From assembly GCA_025934735.1 (NCBI GenBank), contig JAICWP010000007.1:186001-250000 (forward strand): a stretch of 64,000 bases of DNA. Reading direction: 5' to 3'. This document shows positions 8,325 to 16,984 of this stretch, in pieces (the first letter of the stretch is position 1; the number at the start of each line of letters is the position of its first letter). Below the pieces are notes generated by a model, which was given only the letters and a program-made list of their open reading frames with translations, did no database searches and had not been told where the DNA came from. This DNA is from Terriglobales bacterium. Lineage in GTDB: Bacteria > Acidobacteriota > Terriglobia > Terriglobales > Acidobacteriaceae. A program made the position numbers and the translations under genes.

Positions 8325-9032
8325 TCACTCCACCGCTACGGCCACGTCTTTCCAGGAAAACAGCCAGGCTGAGGCCAGCCACAGCACCCCGGTTTCCCCC
8401 CAGGCCAGCAGCACCATCCACCCCCTTAGGGCCACGTCATGGCCGCTAAGATCAAGGAATCCCTGCAGGATGGCATATACCGGTATCACCGCCGCCCATG
8501 GACTTTTCCAGACGGCCGCCAGCAGCAGCGGGACGCCGACACTCACCATGGTGGCTCCAGTGGCCAGCAGGGGATGCAGGAAAATGGAGAAAAACAGCGC
8601 CAGGCACGCCGTCAGCAGCGAAGCCGTTAGCAGCCCCAGCAGCAGAAACCAGAAGCGGGCTGCCGGCACGCCGGCCTGCGGCAGCACCCAACTTCCCGCC
8701 GCCCCCAGCGCCAGGCAATAGACCACCACCGCTGTCACAATTCCCAGCAGCAGCCCGGCTATGTATTGCCGCCGCGATATGCCCTTGGACAGCACCGCCA
8801 AAATCCGCCGCGTCCGCAGTTCGTTGCGGATCGCGGAGGCCCCAAAAAACAAGCTGAAGACCAGGATGTACACCGCCACCTGCTGGAACATCATGAATAC
8901 GTCGTCAGGGGAGCGGCGCAAATCGGAGAATCCCGCCGCCGCCGAGAGCAACGCCACCCAGCCCAGCAGGATCACAATGGGCCACCGCTGCTCGCGCACA
9001 AAATTCCCTGCGATCAGCCATACGGGCTTCAT
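8325..9032 (-). CDS. ABC-2 type transporter permease
   Basis: 235 aa with about six hydrophobic segments (for example VILLGWVALLSAAAG, VAVYILVFSLFFGASAI, LLLGIVTAVVVYCLALG, LLLGLLTASLLTACLALFF). The motif SAIRNELRTRRILAVLSKGISRRQYIAGLLLG is the cytoplasmic coupling-region pattern of ABC-2 exporters. The correct ATG at 9032 overlaps the ATPase stop by ATGA; longer frames upstream of it read through the ATPase gene and are not coding. With the adjacent ATPase it forms a small two-gene exporter. The substrate cannot be told from sequence; lipid-type or drug export are possibilities. Confidence 0.85.
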   Translation of the reverse strand: MKPVWLIAGNFVREQRWPIVILLGWVALLSAAAGFSDLRRSPDDVFMMFQQVAVYILVFSLFFGASAIRNELRTRRILAVLSKGISRRQYIAGLLLGIVTAVVVYCLALGAAGSWVLPQAGVPAARFWFLLLGLLTASLLTACLALFFSIFLHPLLATGATMVSVGVPLLLAAVWKSPWAAVIPVYAILQGFLDLSGHDVALRGWMVLLAWGETGVLWLASAWLFSWKDVAVAVE

Positions 9033-9940
9033 GCGCCCTCTCCTCTGGCCTGCGTGACCTCCAAAAAGATTTGTTCCAGCGAGCGCTTCAACGGGTTCAC
9101 GCTCACCACTTCCCCGCCCAGCTTCCAGATTTGCTCCAGCACCTGCCGCTGGCTGGCGGTCGCGATGATAAAGCTGACCACGCCGTCGCTGGCTACGGCG
9201 CCGGGGAACGCCCCTGCCGCAATGCCCCGCGCCACCACCTGGGTTTGCTCTCTCGAGTGCAGCAGGTCCGCCGTCTTGCCCAGCCGCGCCAGCCGGCCCT
9301 GGTGCATCACCCCCACCCGGTCGCATACCAGCTCAACCTCCGACAGCAGGTGCGAGCTGAGGAAAACTGTCTTGCCCTCCCTTTTCAGCCGCAACAGCAG
9401 TTCGCGGATGACCACCCGCGCGATGGGATCGAGCGCCGAAGTGGGCTCGTCCAGGATCAGCAGCTCCGGGTCGTTCACCAGCGCCTGCGCCAGCCCGATG
9501 CGCTGCAACATCCCGCGCGAAAAGGCCGCCACGTTGCGCTCCGCGTCGCTGCCCAGATTCACCAATTCCAGCACATCGCGGGCGCGCTGCCGCAGCCGCG
9601 TCCCGCCCATCCCGTTCAGCGCCCCGTAAAATTGCACCAGATGCAGCGCCGGCCGGTGATATAAGGCGACATTCTCCGCCAGAAATCCCACCCGCCGCCG
9701 GGTGCGCGCCTCGCCAAATGGCCGTCCCAGCATCCTGCCCCGCCCGCTGTTGGCGCGCATGAAGCCCAGAGCCAGATGGATGGCGGTAGTCTTGCCCGCC
9801 CCGTTCGGCCCCAGAAAGCCGAAAATTTCCCCCGCCTCCACCTGCAGGGAAAAATTATCCAGCGCCCGCACCGGCGGCCGCCGAGAAAGCCACCCGCCAT
9901 AGTGCTTGCTGACTTCTTCGAACTCCAGCACCGCCGCCAT
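9029..9940 (-). CDS. ABC transporter ATP-binding protein
   Basis: 303 aa ATPase for the permease encoded immediately downstream. Walker A GPNGAGKT at 44-51; signature FSRGMLQ at 140-146 in place of LSGGQ; Walker B LLILDE at 160-165; and the switch histidine in FLSSHLLSE. This arrangement, with LAEN at the Q-loop position, is the CcmA/NatA-like type that partners ABC-2 permeases. The C-terminal ~80 residues form the regulatory extension common in that group. ATG 9940 gives MAAVLEFEEVSKHYGG. The gene is divergent from the exported propeller gene at 10179. Confidence 0.93.
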   Translation of the reverse strand: MAAVLEFEEVSKHYGGWLSRRPPVRALDNFSLQVEAGEIFGFLGPNGAGKTTAIHLALGFMRANSGRGRMLGRPFGEARTRRRVGFLAENVALYHRPALHLVQFYGALNGMGGTRLRQRARDVLELVNLGSDAERNVAAFSRGMLQRIGLAQALVNDPELLILDEPTSALDPIARVVIRELLLRLKREGKTVFLSSHLLSEVELVCDRVGVMHQGRLARLGKTADLLHSREQTQVVARGIAAGAFPGAVASDGVVSFIIATASQRQVLEQIWKLGGEVVSVNPLKRSLEQIFLEVTQARGEGA

Positions 9941-9970
9941 TGCCAGCTATTGTAGGGGATTGCGTGCGCC

Positions 9971-10080
9971 CAGGCGCCCTCGCCTGTGCTGGGAATATGT
10001 GGCGACGGGGCTCTGCCCCGTCCAGGGCGAGCGTGTGGCGACGGGGCTGTGCCCCGTCCAGGGCGAGCGCAGCTCGCCTA
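9971..10080. repeat. Family A repeats, including a 36-nt tandem duplication
   Basis: Two adjacent 36-base units (9998-10033 and 10034-10069) differ at one position. Each contains the palindrome GACGGGGC/GCCCCGTC with a 3-base loop, followed by cagggcgagcg. A related fragment (gcgccctcgcctgtgc) precedes them. The block lies in the 238-base divergent region between the ABC ATPase and the propeller protein. Only two units are present and there are no spacers, so it is not a CRISPR array. Confidence 0.8.
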
Positions 10081-10178
10081 TAAAGAACCGGTACTCGAAC
10101 GAACTCAGAGCTGGATTGCCTCTCCCCTGCCCACTGGAATACGATACTAGGCTCGAATATTCCCTGGAGAACTCATCA

Positions 10179-13100
10179 ATGCGCTTCCCTCGCCTAGCGA
10201 CCTCCCTTTTCGCCCTACTGGCACTCCTCACTCTTATACCGGGTTCTGCCTTCGCCCAGCAGCGCAGCGAAAAAGCCGCCGAAGCTACGGCGGAAAGCCA
10301 GCCTAAGACTCAGAAATCGCCCACCAAGGAGAAGGAAGAGAAAAAGGAAGAAGAAAAGGGCATGCGCTACCGCATGGTCGGTCCCTACCGCGGCGGGCGT
10401 TCGCTCACTGCGGTTGGCGTTCCCGGCGACCCTGATACCTACTACTTCGGCGCCACCGGTGGAGGCGTCTGGAAGTCCACCGACGGCGCCCTCAGCTGGA
10501 AGCCCATCTTCGACCATGAAGGCTCGTCTTCCATCGGCAGCATGGCCGTCTCCGATTCCGATCCCAACATCCTCTACGTGGGCACCGGCGAGGCCTGCAT
10601 CCGCGGCAATCTCGCCCAGGGTGATGGCGTTTATAAATCGCTCGACGGCGGCAAGACCTGGACCAACGTCGGCTTGAAGGACACCCGCTCCATCGGCAAG
10701 CTCATCATCAATCCCAAGGACCCCAACATCGTGTTCGTTGCCGCTCTCGGGCATCCTTACGGGCCCAACACGGAGCGCGGCATCTTCCGCACCACGGATG
10801 GCGGCAAGACCTGGGACAAGGTGCTCTACAAAGATGAAAATACCGGGGGCGTGGACGTCGCCTTCGATCCCAATAATCCCAACATCCTCTTCGCCGCCCT
10901 GTGGCAGGCGCGGCGCACGCCCTGGACCCTGAGCAGCGGCGGTCCCGGCAGCGGCCTTTACCGTTCCTCCGATGGCGGCACCACCTGGAAGCAGCTTACC
11001 GGCCATGGCCTGCCTGCCGGGCCCTGGGGAAAAATTGGCGTCTCCGTTGCCTCCAATTCGGAGCGCGTTTATGCCCTCATCGAAGCCAAGGATGCCGGTC
11101 TCTTCCGCTCCGACGACGGTGGCGACAAGTGGGAACTGGTCAACCCCGACCACCGCTATACCCAGCGCGCCTGGTACTACATGCACGTCTTCGCCGACCC
11201 CAAGGATCCGGACACGCTTTACATCATGAATGTTGATTTCCATAAATCCACCGATGGTGGCCGCACCTTTAACAAGGTGCACGTGCCCCACGGCGATAAT
11301 CACGGCCTGTGGATTGATCCTTCTGATACCAAGCGCATGATCGCCGCCAATGACGGCGGCGTCACCGTCACCGTGGACGGCGGCTCCACCTGGACCAAGC
11401 AGGATAACCAGCCCACGGCGCAGTTCTACCACGTCATTACCGATAATCGTTTTCCCTACTACATCTACGGCGCCCAGCAGGACAACACCACCGTTGGCAT
11501 CGCCAGCCGCGGCTCCATTGGTGGCATCACCGAGCGGGACTGGTACCCGGTGGGCGGAGGCGAATCCGGCTACATCGCTCCCTATCCCCCCGACCCCGAA
11601 ATCGTTTATGCCGGCGAGTACCAGGGCCAGATCACTCGTTTCGACAAGCACACCGGCGAAGTGAAGGACATCTCCCTTCTGCCCCAGCTCACCGACGCCG
11701 TGGGCGCGGCCCAGCTCGAGCACCGCTTCCAGTGGACCGCCCCGCTGCTCCTTTCCCCGCACGATCCCAACCTGCTCTACTACGCCGGCGAGCGCCTGTT
11801 TGAGACCACCGACCAGGGCCAGCATTGGCAGGCCATCAGCCCCGACCTCACCCGCAACGACAAGAGCAAGCAGCAGCCTTCCGGCGGGCCCATCACCATT
11901 GACGACACCGGCACCGAGTACTACGACACCATCTTTGCCGTCGCCGAATCTCCGCTGCAGAAAGGCCTGATCTGGGCCGGCACCGACGATGGCCTGGTGC
12001 AACTGACCCGCGATGGCGGCAAGAACTGGACCAATATCACTCCCAAGCAGATGCCCGAGTGGAGCCGCGTGGACCTGATCGAAGCTTCGCCCCACGAAGC
12101 CGGCACCGCCTATGTCGCCGTGGACCGCCACCAGAACGATGACATGCGCCCTTACATTTTCAAGACCACCGACTTCGGCAAGACCTGGAACAAGATCACC
12201 AACGGCATTCCGGAAACTACTTTTGTGCGCGCTGTCCGCGAAGATCCGAAGAAGAAGGACCTGCTCTTCGCCGGCACCGAAACCGGCGTCTTCGTCTCCT
12301 ACGATGGCGGCCGCCAGTGGCAGTCTCTGCAGCTCAACCTGCCCACCACTCCCGTGCACGACCTCGTCATCCACGATAATGACCTGGTCCTCGCCACCCA
12401 CGGGCGCGCGTTCTGGGTGCTCGACGACATCACTCCGCTGCGCCAGTACAGCACCGCCATCACCCAGCAGGATGCCCACCTTTACACCCCGGCAGCGGCT
12501 TACCGCGTCCGCATGCCGCACAGCTGGGGCAAGCCTCTCGATGAAGGCGAGAATCCGCCCAATGGCGCCGAAATTTACTTCAACCTGAAATCCCTGCCCA
12601 AGGAAGCTTCCATTGAAATTTTGGACTCCAGGGGCCAACTGGTGCGCAAGGTCACCAGCAAGGATGTGAAGGACCTGGACGAGCCCGCCGATCCCGATGA
12701 CGAAAAGCCCAAGAAGCAAATGGAGCTGCAGGCTGGCATGAATCGCTTCGTCTGGGACCTGCGTTACCAGGAAGTGCCCCGCCTGCCCAATTACTTCCTG
12801 TACGAATATCAGGACGGTACCCGCGGCCCCATGGTGCTGCCTGGCGAGTACCAGGTGCGTCTCACGGTGGATGGCAAGAGCTACACCGCACCGCTGCAAG
12901 TCAAGCTGGACCCGCGCGAGCACGTTTCCCTGGCCGATTTGGAGAAGCAGATCACGCTAACTCGCCAGATCCAGGCCGAGCTGACGCGTGTGTATGACGC
13001 GGTCAACCAAATCTGGGACCTGCGCGCCCAGACCCACGAACTGCAGAAGCACCTGGCCAGCAGTGAAGGCGGTGCCAAGCTGGTGTACACCGCCAGCCAG

Positions 13101-13430
13101 CAACTGGACCGCAAGGTGGCCGATGTGGAAGACGCCCTGGTGCAGATGAAAATCTCCGCCAACGAGGATTCGCTGCGCTATGCTCCCGGGCTTGACGCCA
13201 AGCTCTCCTACCTGGCTGCCTACGTGGAGGGCGACAATGATTCCGCCCCCACCGCGGTCGCTTATCAGGAGTTCGATAATTTAAAGAAACAGAGCGACGA
13301 GCAGCTGGCCCGCTGGTCCGGCATCGTCAACACCGACTTGGCCAACTTCGAAAACCTTATGCAGCAAGAAAAGGTCAGGGCTCTGTTCGTCACTCAGGCG
13401 GCTCCCAGCTCCCGCGGCCCCGCCAAGTAG
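10179..13430 (+). CDS. Exported Vps10/sortilin-like multi-Asp-box beta-propeller protein
   Basis: 1083 aa from ATG 10179, which has GGAGA upstream and starts a clear signal peptide (MRFPRLATSLFALLALLTLI... ending AFA-QQ). A Lys/Glu-rich linker follows (about 30-60). The body to about residue 800 holds many Asp-box/BNR motifs: KSTDGALSW, KSLDGGKTW, RTTDGGKTW, RSSDGGTTW, RSDDGGDKW, KSTDGGRTF, VTVDGGSTW, LTRDGGKNW, KTTDFGKTW, VSYDGGRQW. This is the ten-bladed sortilin/xyloglucanase-like propeller architecture. The C-terminal ~250 residues include a segment like the Ig/FlgD-type region and helices. Such proteins are annotated as glycosyl hydrolases or Vps10 proteins; I cannot see a catalytic pair that would prove hydrolysis. 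A frame opening 273 bases earlier runs through repeat DNA and is not the start. Confidence 0.85.
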   Translation: MRFPRLATSLFALLALLTLIPGSAFAQQRSEKAAEATAESQPKTQKSPTKEKEEKKEEEKGMRYRMVGPYRGGRSLTAVGVPGDPDTYYFGATGGGVWKSTDGALSWKPIFDHEGSSSIGSMAVSDSDPNILYVGTGEACIRGNLAQGDGVYKSLDGGKTWTNVGLKDTRSIGKLIINPKDPNIVFVAALGHPYGPNTERGIFRTTDGGKTWDKVLYKDENTGGVDVAFDPNNPNILFAALWQARRTPWTLSSGGPGSGLYRSSDGGTTWKQLTGHGLPAGPWGKIGVSVASNSERVYALIEAKDAGLFRSDDGGDKWELVNPDHRYTQRAWYYMHVFADPKDPDTLYIMNVDFHKSTDGGRTFNKVHVPHGDNHGLWIDPSDTKRMIAANDGGVTVTVDGGSTWTKQDNQPTAQFYHVITDNRFPYYIYGAQQDNTTVGIASRGSIGGITERDWYPVGGGESGYIAPYPPDPEIVYAGEYQGQITRFDKHTGEVKDISLLPQLTDAVGAAQLEHRFQWTAPLLLSPHDPNLLYYAGERLFETTDQGQHWQAISPDLTRNDKSKQQPSGGPITIDDTGTEYYDTIFAVAESPLQKGLIWAGTDDGLVQLTRDGGKNWTNITPKQMPEWSRVDLIEASPHEAGTAYVAVDRHQNDDMRPYIFKTTDFGKTWNKITNGIPETTFVRAVREDPKKKDLLFAGTETGVFVSYDGGRQWQSLQLNLPTTPVHDLVIHDNDLVLATHGRAFWVLDDITPLRQYSTAITQQDAHLYTPAAAYRVRMPHSWGKPLDEGENPPNGAEIYFNLKSLPKEASIEILDSRGQLVRKVTSKDVKDLDEPADPDDEKPKKQMELQAGMNRFVWDLRYQEVPRLPNYFLYEYQDGTRGPMVLPGEYQVRLTVDGKSYTAPLQVKLDPREHVSLADLEKQITLTRQIQAELTRVYDAVNQIWDLRAQTHELQKHLASSEGGAKLVYTASQQLDRKVADVEDALVQMKISANEDSLRYAPGLDAKLSYLAAYVEGDNDSAPTAVAYQEFDNLKKQSDEQLARWSGIVNTDLANFENLMQQEKVRALFVTQAAPSSRGPAK

Positions 13431-13769
13431 CGCGGCCGCAGCTTGATGCCAGTGCTCTGTCCTCCTCACCGAATTGTTTTACTCTGTCATGTTGAGCGAG
13501 GGCGCACGCCCGAGTCGAAACACCCCTACCGAGATGGATCCGCTCGTGCTGCCTTGGGGAATTTCTGCCCGGACCTCAACCTCACCGGGGTAAGCTCGGA
13601 AAGCGGCCCCGGCGTGATACAGAACTGCAACTCCGCTAATAATGGCAGGAACGATTCGTATCAGGGCACGCCTTCAGGCGTGCCGAACAGGCCATCCAAA
13701 GAACCGCGGCTTCAGCCGCTGGCCGGTTCTGGGTTTCACTGTGCCTCTGTTTTTCCGTGCTGAAACGCC
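13431..13769. repeat. Intergenic region with dispersed repeats
   Basis: This 339-base stretch between the convergent propeller and lacI-type genes has no credible gene. It holds a family C element at 13484-13526 (tgtcatgttgagcgagg, then the stem GGGCG/CGCCC, then gagtcgaaa). It also holds a perfect 8-bp hairpin GGCACGCC/GGCGTGCC with loop ttca at 13665-13684, and a related imperfect stem gaaccgcggcttcagccg at about 13701-13730. The hairpins could end both convergent transcripts, but no T-run is attached. Confidence 0.6.
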
Positions 13770-14801
13770 TTACTCGCCGCCCGGCGCGGCGGCGGAATCC
13801 CTCACCCGCAACGTGGCTTTCATCACCACCTGCTGTGTGGGAACATCCTCCCCGCGCAAGCGTTCAAACAACAGCGCTGCCGCTCGCGCTCCCATTTGGT
13901 AGGCCGGTTGCGCCACCGTTGTCAGCGCCGGATTGGTGAAGCTGGCAATCTCCTGGTCGTCGAAGCCGACCAGAGAAACATCTTCCGGACAGCGCAGTCC
14001 CATCTCGCGCAGCGCTGCCAGCACGCCCAGCGCCACCAGGTCATTAGCCGCCACAATCGCCGTCGGGCGCGGCGAAAACTGCAGCAGCATCAGCCCCTTC
14101 TCGTACCCGCTCAGGCGGTCGAAGCGCCCCTCCTGAATGTATTCCGGGGCAATGCTGACGCCGGCTTCGCGCAGCGCCCGCTTGAACCCCTTCAATCGTT
14201 CCACCCCGCTGGTCACATGCAGTTGCCCGGCAATTGTGGCAATCCGCCGGTGCCCCAGCTCCAGCAAATACCGCGCCGCCTGGTAAGCGCCTTCTGCGTT
14301 GTCCACGGTCACCGTGTCGCCCTTCCAGCCTTCCGGGCACCGGTCCAGGCAAATCACCGGAATTTCACCTCCGCTGGCTGCTGCCATCGGCACCAGGCGG
14401 CTATCCGCGGATGGAATCACGATCAGCCCCGCCATGCGGTACGCCCGTAGCTCGTCAAAGTACACCTGCTCCTTTTGCGCATCGTTGTCTGTGTTGCACA
14501 GCATCAGGCGGTAGGAGTTCTGGTAGGCGATGTCCTCCACCCCGCGCACCACCAGCGGAAAGAAGGGATTGGAAATGTCGGGAATGATCATTCCCAGGAT
14601 GGTGGTCTGGTTGCGCCGCAGGCCCCGGGCCAGCAGGCTGGGCTGGTACCCCAGCCGCTCAATGGCGTCCAGCACCCGTTTGCGCACCTCCTCCCGTACC
14701 CCGGCGCTGTTGTTGATGACGTGCGAAACCGTCCCCACCGATACCCGCGCCCGCGCTGCAATCTGCCGCATCGTCACCCGCTTGCTTCCGCGCGTCGCCA
14801 T
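13770..14801 (-). CDS. LacI-family transcriptional regulator
   Basis: 343 aa. The N-terminal helix-turn-helix is typical: [45 protein letters not shown], the hinge sequence following at about residue 55. From about 65 to 335 a periplasmic-binding-protein-like sensor domain follows ([27 protein letters not shown]-like [39 protein letters not shown]). ATG 14801 has GGAGGA ahead. It is transcribed away from ribokinase across 175 bases, so ribose or another pentose/nucleoside sugar is the likely inducer and rbsK the likely target. That regulatory link is inferred from position. Confidence 0.92.
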   Translation of the reverse strand: MATRGSKRVTMRQIAARARVSVGTVSHVINNSAGVREEVRKRVLDAIERLGYQPSLLARGLRRNQTTILGMIIPDISNPFFPLVVRGVEDIAYQNSYRLMLCNTDNDAQKEQVYFDELRAYRMAGLIVIPSADSRLVPMAAASGGEIPVICLDRCPEGWKGDTVTVDNAEGAYQAARYLLELGHRRIATIAGQLHVTSGVERLKGFKRALREAGVSIAPEYIQEGRFDRLSGYEKGLMLLQFSPRPTAIVAANDLVALGVLAALREMGLRCPEDVSLVGFDDQEIASFTNPALTTVAQPAYQMGARAAALLFERLRGEDVPTQQVVMKATLRVRDSAAAPGGE

Positions 14802-14902
14802 CGTTCCTCCGGAACCTTACACCGGGTAAAAACATGGGATTTACGCCCCACGCTTGGTCTCGTTCCGATTCTAGTATCGCAAGCGCCCAAAGTACAAAAA
14901 TC

Positions 14903-14931
14903 TTGGCAAGCCGTCATAGGGGGTTTAGTAT
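14903..14931 (+). promoter_or_regulatory. Candidate sigma-70 promoter for ribokinase
   Basis: TTGGCA at 14903-14908, a 17-base spacer and TAGTAT at 14926-14931 lie 45 bases before the rbsK ATG, giving a predicted leader of about 39 bases. The -35 matches consensus at five positions and the -10 at four. No clear LacI-type palindrome could be fixed in the shared divergent region. Confidence 0.4.
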
Positions 14932-14976
14932 TACGCCCTCCTGTCCTTTCCTGTGCCCGGAAGGTTCTTGAAGGCT

Positions 14977-15939
14977 ATGCCCAAACCTGTGCTCGTGATC
15001 GGCAGTATCAACCTGGACGTGGTCGCCGCCGTTCCCCACATTCCCCTGCCCGGGGAAACCATTTCCGGCACCAGCCTGGAGCGGTTTTTTGGCGGCAAGG
15101 GCGCCAATCAGGCGGTCAGCGTGGCCCGCCTGGATTATCCCGTGCATATGATCGCCAAGGTCGGCGATGATGACAATGGCGAACTGCTCCGCCGCGGCCT
15201 GCGCCAGGCCGGAGTGGAGGTTCGCGGCGTCACCACCGCTCCGGAAACACCTTCCGGCACCGCCCTCATCTTCACCGACCCTGCCGGCCGCAACAGCATC
15301 GTCATCGTGGCGGGCGCCAATGGCAAGCTCCTGCCTGTGGATCTGGCCAAGTTCGAAACTCTTATCAACTCCGCCGGCATCATCCTGCTGCAACTGGAAG
15401 TGCCCCTGCAAACTGTCATCTATGTCGCCGAGATGGGATACCGCAAGAACATCCCAGTCATGCTGGACCCGGCGCCCGCCCGCGATCTGCCTGCCAAACT
15501 CCTGCTGCAGCTCGCCTGGCTCACTCCCAATGAAGTCGAGGCCAGCTACCTATGCGGCCACCCCGGACAGCCGGTTCCGCCCGACCAGGTGGCGCAATCT
15601 GCCGAGGACTTGCTCTCCCGCGGCCCCCGTAACGTGCTCATCAAGCTCGGCAGCCAGGGCGCTTACCTGGCCACCCGCGACGGCCTGCGCCAGCACATTC
15701 CTCCTTACAAGGTGCGCGCCCTGGATAGTACCGCCGCCGGCGATGCCTTCAATGGCGCGCTCGCTGTTGCTTTAATGCAGGGCAAGAACCCGGTGGATGC
15801 CGCCGCCTTTGCTTCCGCCGTGGCCGCCCTGTCCGTCACGAAGAAAGGCGCGCAGCCCTCCCTGCCCACCGCCCAGGATGTCAGCAAGTTCCTCAAAAAA
15901 GCCAAGGTGAGCAATAGCCCCGTTCTCGCCAGTGTCTGA
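14977..15939 (+). CDS. rbsK: Ribokinase (PfkB family)
   Basis: Phosphorylates ribose at O5 with ATP. 320 aa from ATG 14977. N-terminal VIGSINLDVVAAVPHIPLPGETI and FFGGKGANQAVSVARL (substrate-binding GGKGAN), then C-terminal LDSTAAGDAFNGALAVAL, the PfkB signature whose aspartate is the catalytic base. The nearer ATG is preferred to GTG 14953 because ribokinases begin directly before the first strand and GAAGG lies just ahead. It is monocistronic and divergent from a LacI-type regulator. No ribose transporter is adjacent, so it may serve nucleoside-derived ribose. Confidence 0.9.
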   Translation: MPKPVLVIGSINLDVVAAVPHIPLPGETISGTSLERFFGGKGANQAVSVARLDYPVHMIAKVGDDDNGELLRRGLRQAGVEVRGVTTAPETPSGTALIFTDPAGRNSIVIVAGANGKLLPVDLAKFETLINSAGIILLQLEVPLQTVIYVAEMGYRKNIPVMLDPAPARDLPAKLLLQLAWLTPNEVEASYLCGHPGQPVPPDQVAQSAEDLLSRGPRNVLIKLGSQGAYLATRDGLRQHIPPYKVRALDSTAAGDAFNGALAVALMQGKNPVDAAAFASAVAALSVTKKGAQPSLPTAQDVSKFLKKAKVSNSPVLASV

Positions 15940-16012
15940 TTACCCCGTCTTGAGCGCTGGCATAGGTGAGCGCGGACGACGGACGAAGAACCTCTCCATA
16001 GTTTGAGATCTA

Positions 16013-16178
16013 ACCGTGTGGGCACGGGACTCCGCCCCGTGCACGGCGAGCGCGGCTCGCCTGGTTCTCACCGAACGGCATCCTGCTGAGAGCCTTCAGC
16101 CCCGAAGCATCTCGCGTGCTCCACCGGAGGTTTAATTCCGAAATCCTCTGCGTCCTTCGCGTCCTCTGCGGTTTTCAT
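16013..16178. repeat. Family A element followed by a family D stretch
   Basis: 16013-16061 is a family A copy (accgtgtgggcacggg, with GCACGGG/CCCGTGC pairing at 16022-16042, then ggcgagcgcggctcgcc). 16097-16130 resembles part of family B (ccttcagccccgaag ... tctcgcgtgc). 16144-16177 is family D (cctctgcgtcc, ttcgcgtcctctgcggttt). The block fills most of the 235 bases between the convergent rbsK and pheA and contains no gene. Confidence 0.6.
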
Positions 16179-16984
16179 TGGGCTTCCGGATACACCCCCA
16201 GCACCTTCACCCACTCCGCCACTTCCTCCAAATGCCGCAGACCGCGCTCCCGGGCCGCTGCATCCTTCCCTGAGATGTCCACATAAAACACGTACTCCCA
16301 GGGCTTGCCTCGCACCGGCCGCGATTCAATCTTCACCAGGTTCAGATCGCGCAACGCAAATACGCTCAGCGCCTTGAACAGCGCCCCCGGAATATTCTTT
16401 AAGGAAAACGCAATGGACGCCTTGTTCGCCCCAGGCAAAATGCGCTTCTTCCTCGAAACCAGAAAAAAGCGGGTGAAGTTTTGCCGGTCGTCTTCCAGGT
16501 CCGACTGCAGAATGTGTCCCTTGTACTCCGCCGCGGCCTGCCTCGGTCCAATCCCTGCGGCATCGGGCAAGCGCTCCTCAACCACGCGCTTCACGCTCCC
16601 TGCCGTGTCGTAAAACGGCTCCGGCCGGATCTGCGGATGCTGGTGGAAAAACTCGCGGCACTGGTCCAGCGCCACGGGATGGGAGAACGCCCGCCGCAAA
16701 TCCTTTAGCTTCACTCTGGGAGCGGCGATCAGGTGATGGTTGATGCGCAGCCGGTACTCGCGCTCGACGAACACACCATGGCTTAGCAGCAGGTCAAAAT
16801 GCTCCAGCACTGACCCCGCCAGCGAGTTCTCGATAGGAATGACTGCGGCTGTCACCGTCCCATGCTGCAGCCGCTCAAAAACTTCGCGCGAGCGCGTGCA
16901 GGGCACCACTTCGCACTTGGGCGCCAGCTTCAGCGCCGCCTCATGGCTGAAGCAGCCGCGTTCCCCCTGGATGGCAACTTTCAC
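16175..16984 (-). CDS. pheA: Prephenate dehydratase with C-terminal ACT domain
   Basis: Converts prephenate to phenylpyruvate for phenylalanine synthesis. 269 aa, monofunctional (no chorismate mutase domain). N-terminal VAIQGERGCFSHEAA and VIPIENSLAGSV; a central catalytic segment EPFYDTAGSVKRV with the conserved Thr; then from about residue 195 an ACT domain with KNIPGALFKALSVFALRDLNLVKIESRP. ESRP is the phenylalanine-binding motif, so end-product inhibition is expected. The start is GTG 16984, overlapping the aroF stop by four bases (GTGA), so the two enzymes are translationally coupled and share the attenuator-like leader upstream. Confidence 0.95.
   Translation of the reverse strand: MKVAIQGERGCFSHEAALKLAPKCEVVPCTRSREVFERLQHGTVTAAVIPIENSLAGSVLEHFDLLLSHGVFVEREYRLRINHHLIAAPRVKLKDLRRAFSHPVALDQCREFFHQHPQIRPEPFYDTAGSVKRVVEERLPDAAGIGPRQAAAEYKGHILQSDLEDDRQNFTRFFLVSRKKRILPGANKASIAFSLKNIPGALFKALSVFALRDLNLVKIESRPVRGKPWEYVFYVDISGKDAAARERGLRHLEEVAEWVKVLGVYPEAQ

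Noticed and set aside
9998-10069. Possible CRISPR array
   Set aside because: Only two directly adjacent 36-base units without spacers and no cas genes nearby; it belongs to a dispersed palindromic repeat family.
10215-12923. 902-codon open frame on the minus strand
   Set aside because: It is antisense to the Asp-box propeller gene. Its open frame results from the codon usage of the real gene, and its composition (Gly/Val/His-rich, no motifs) is not protein-like.
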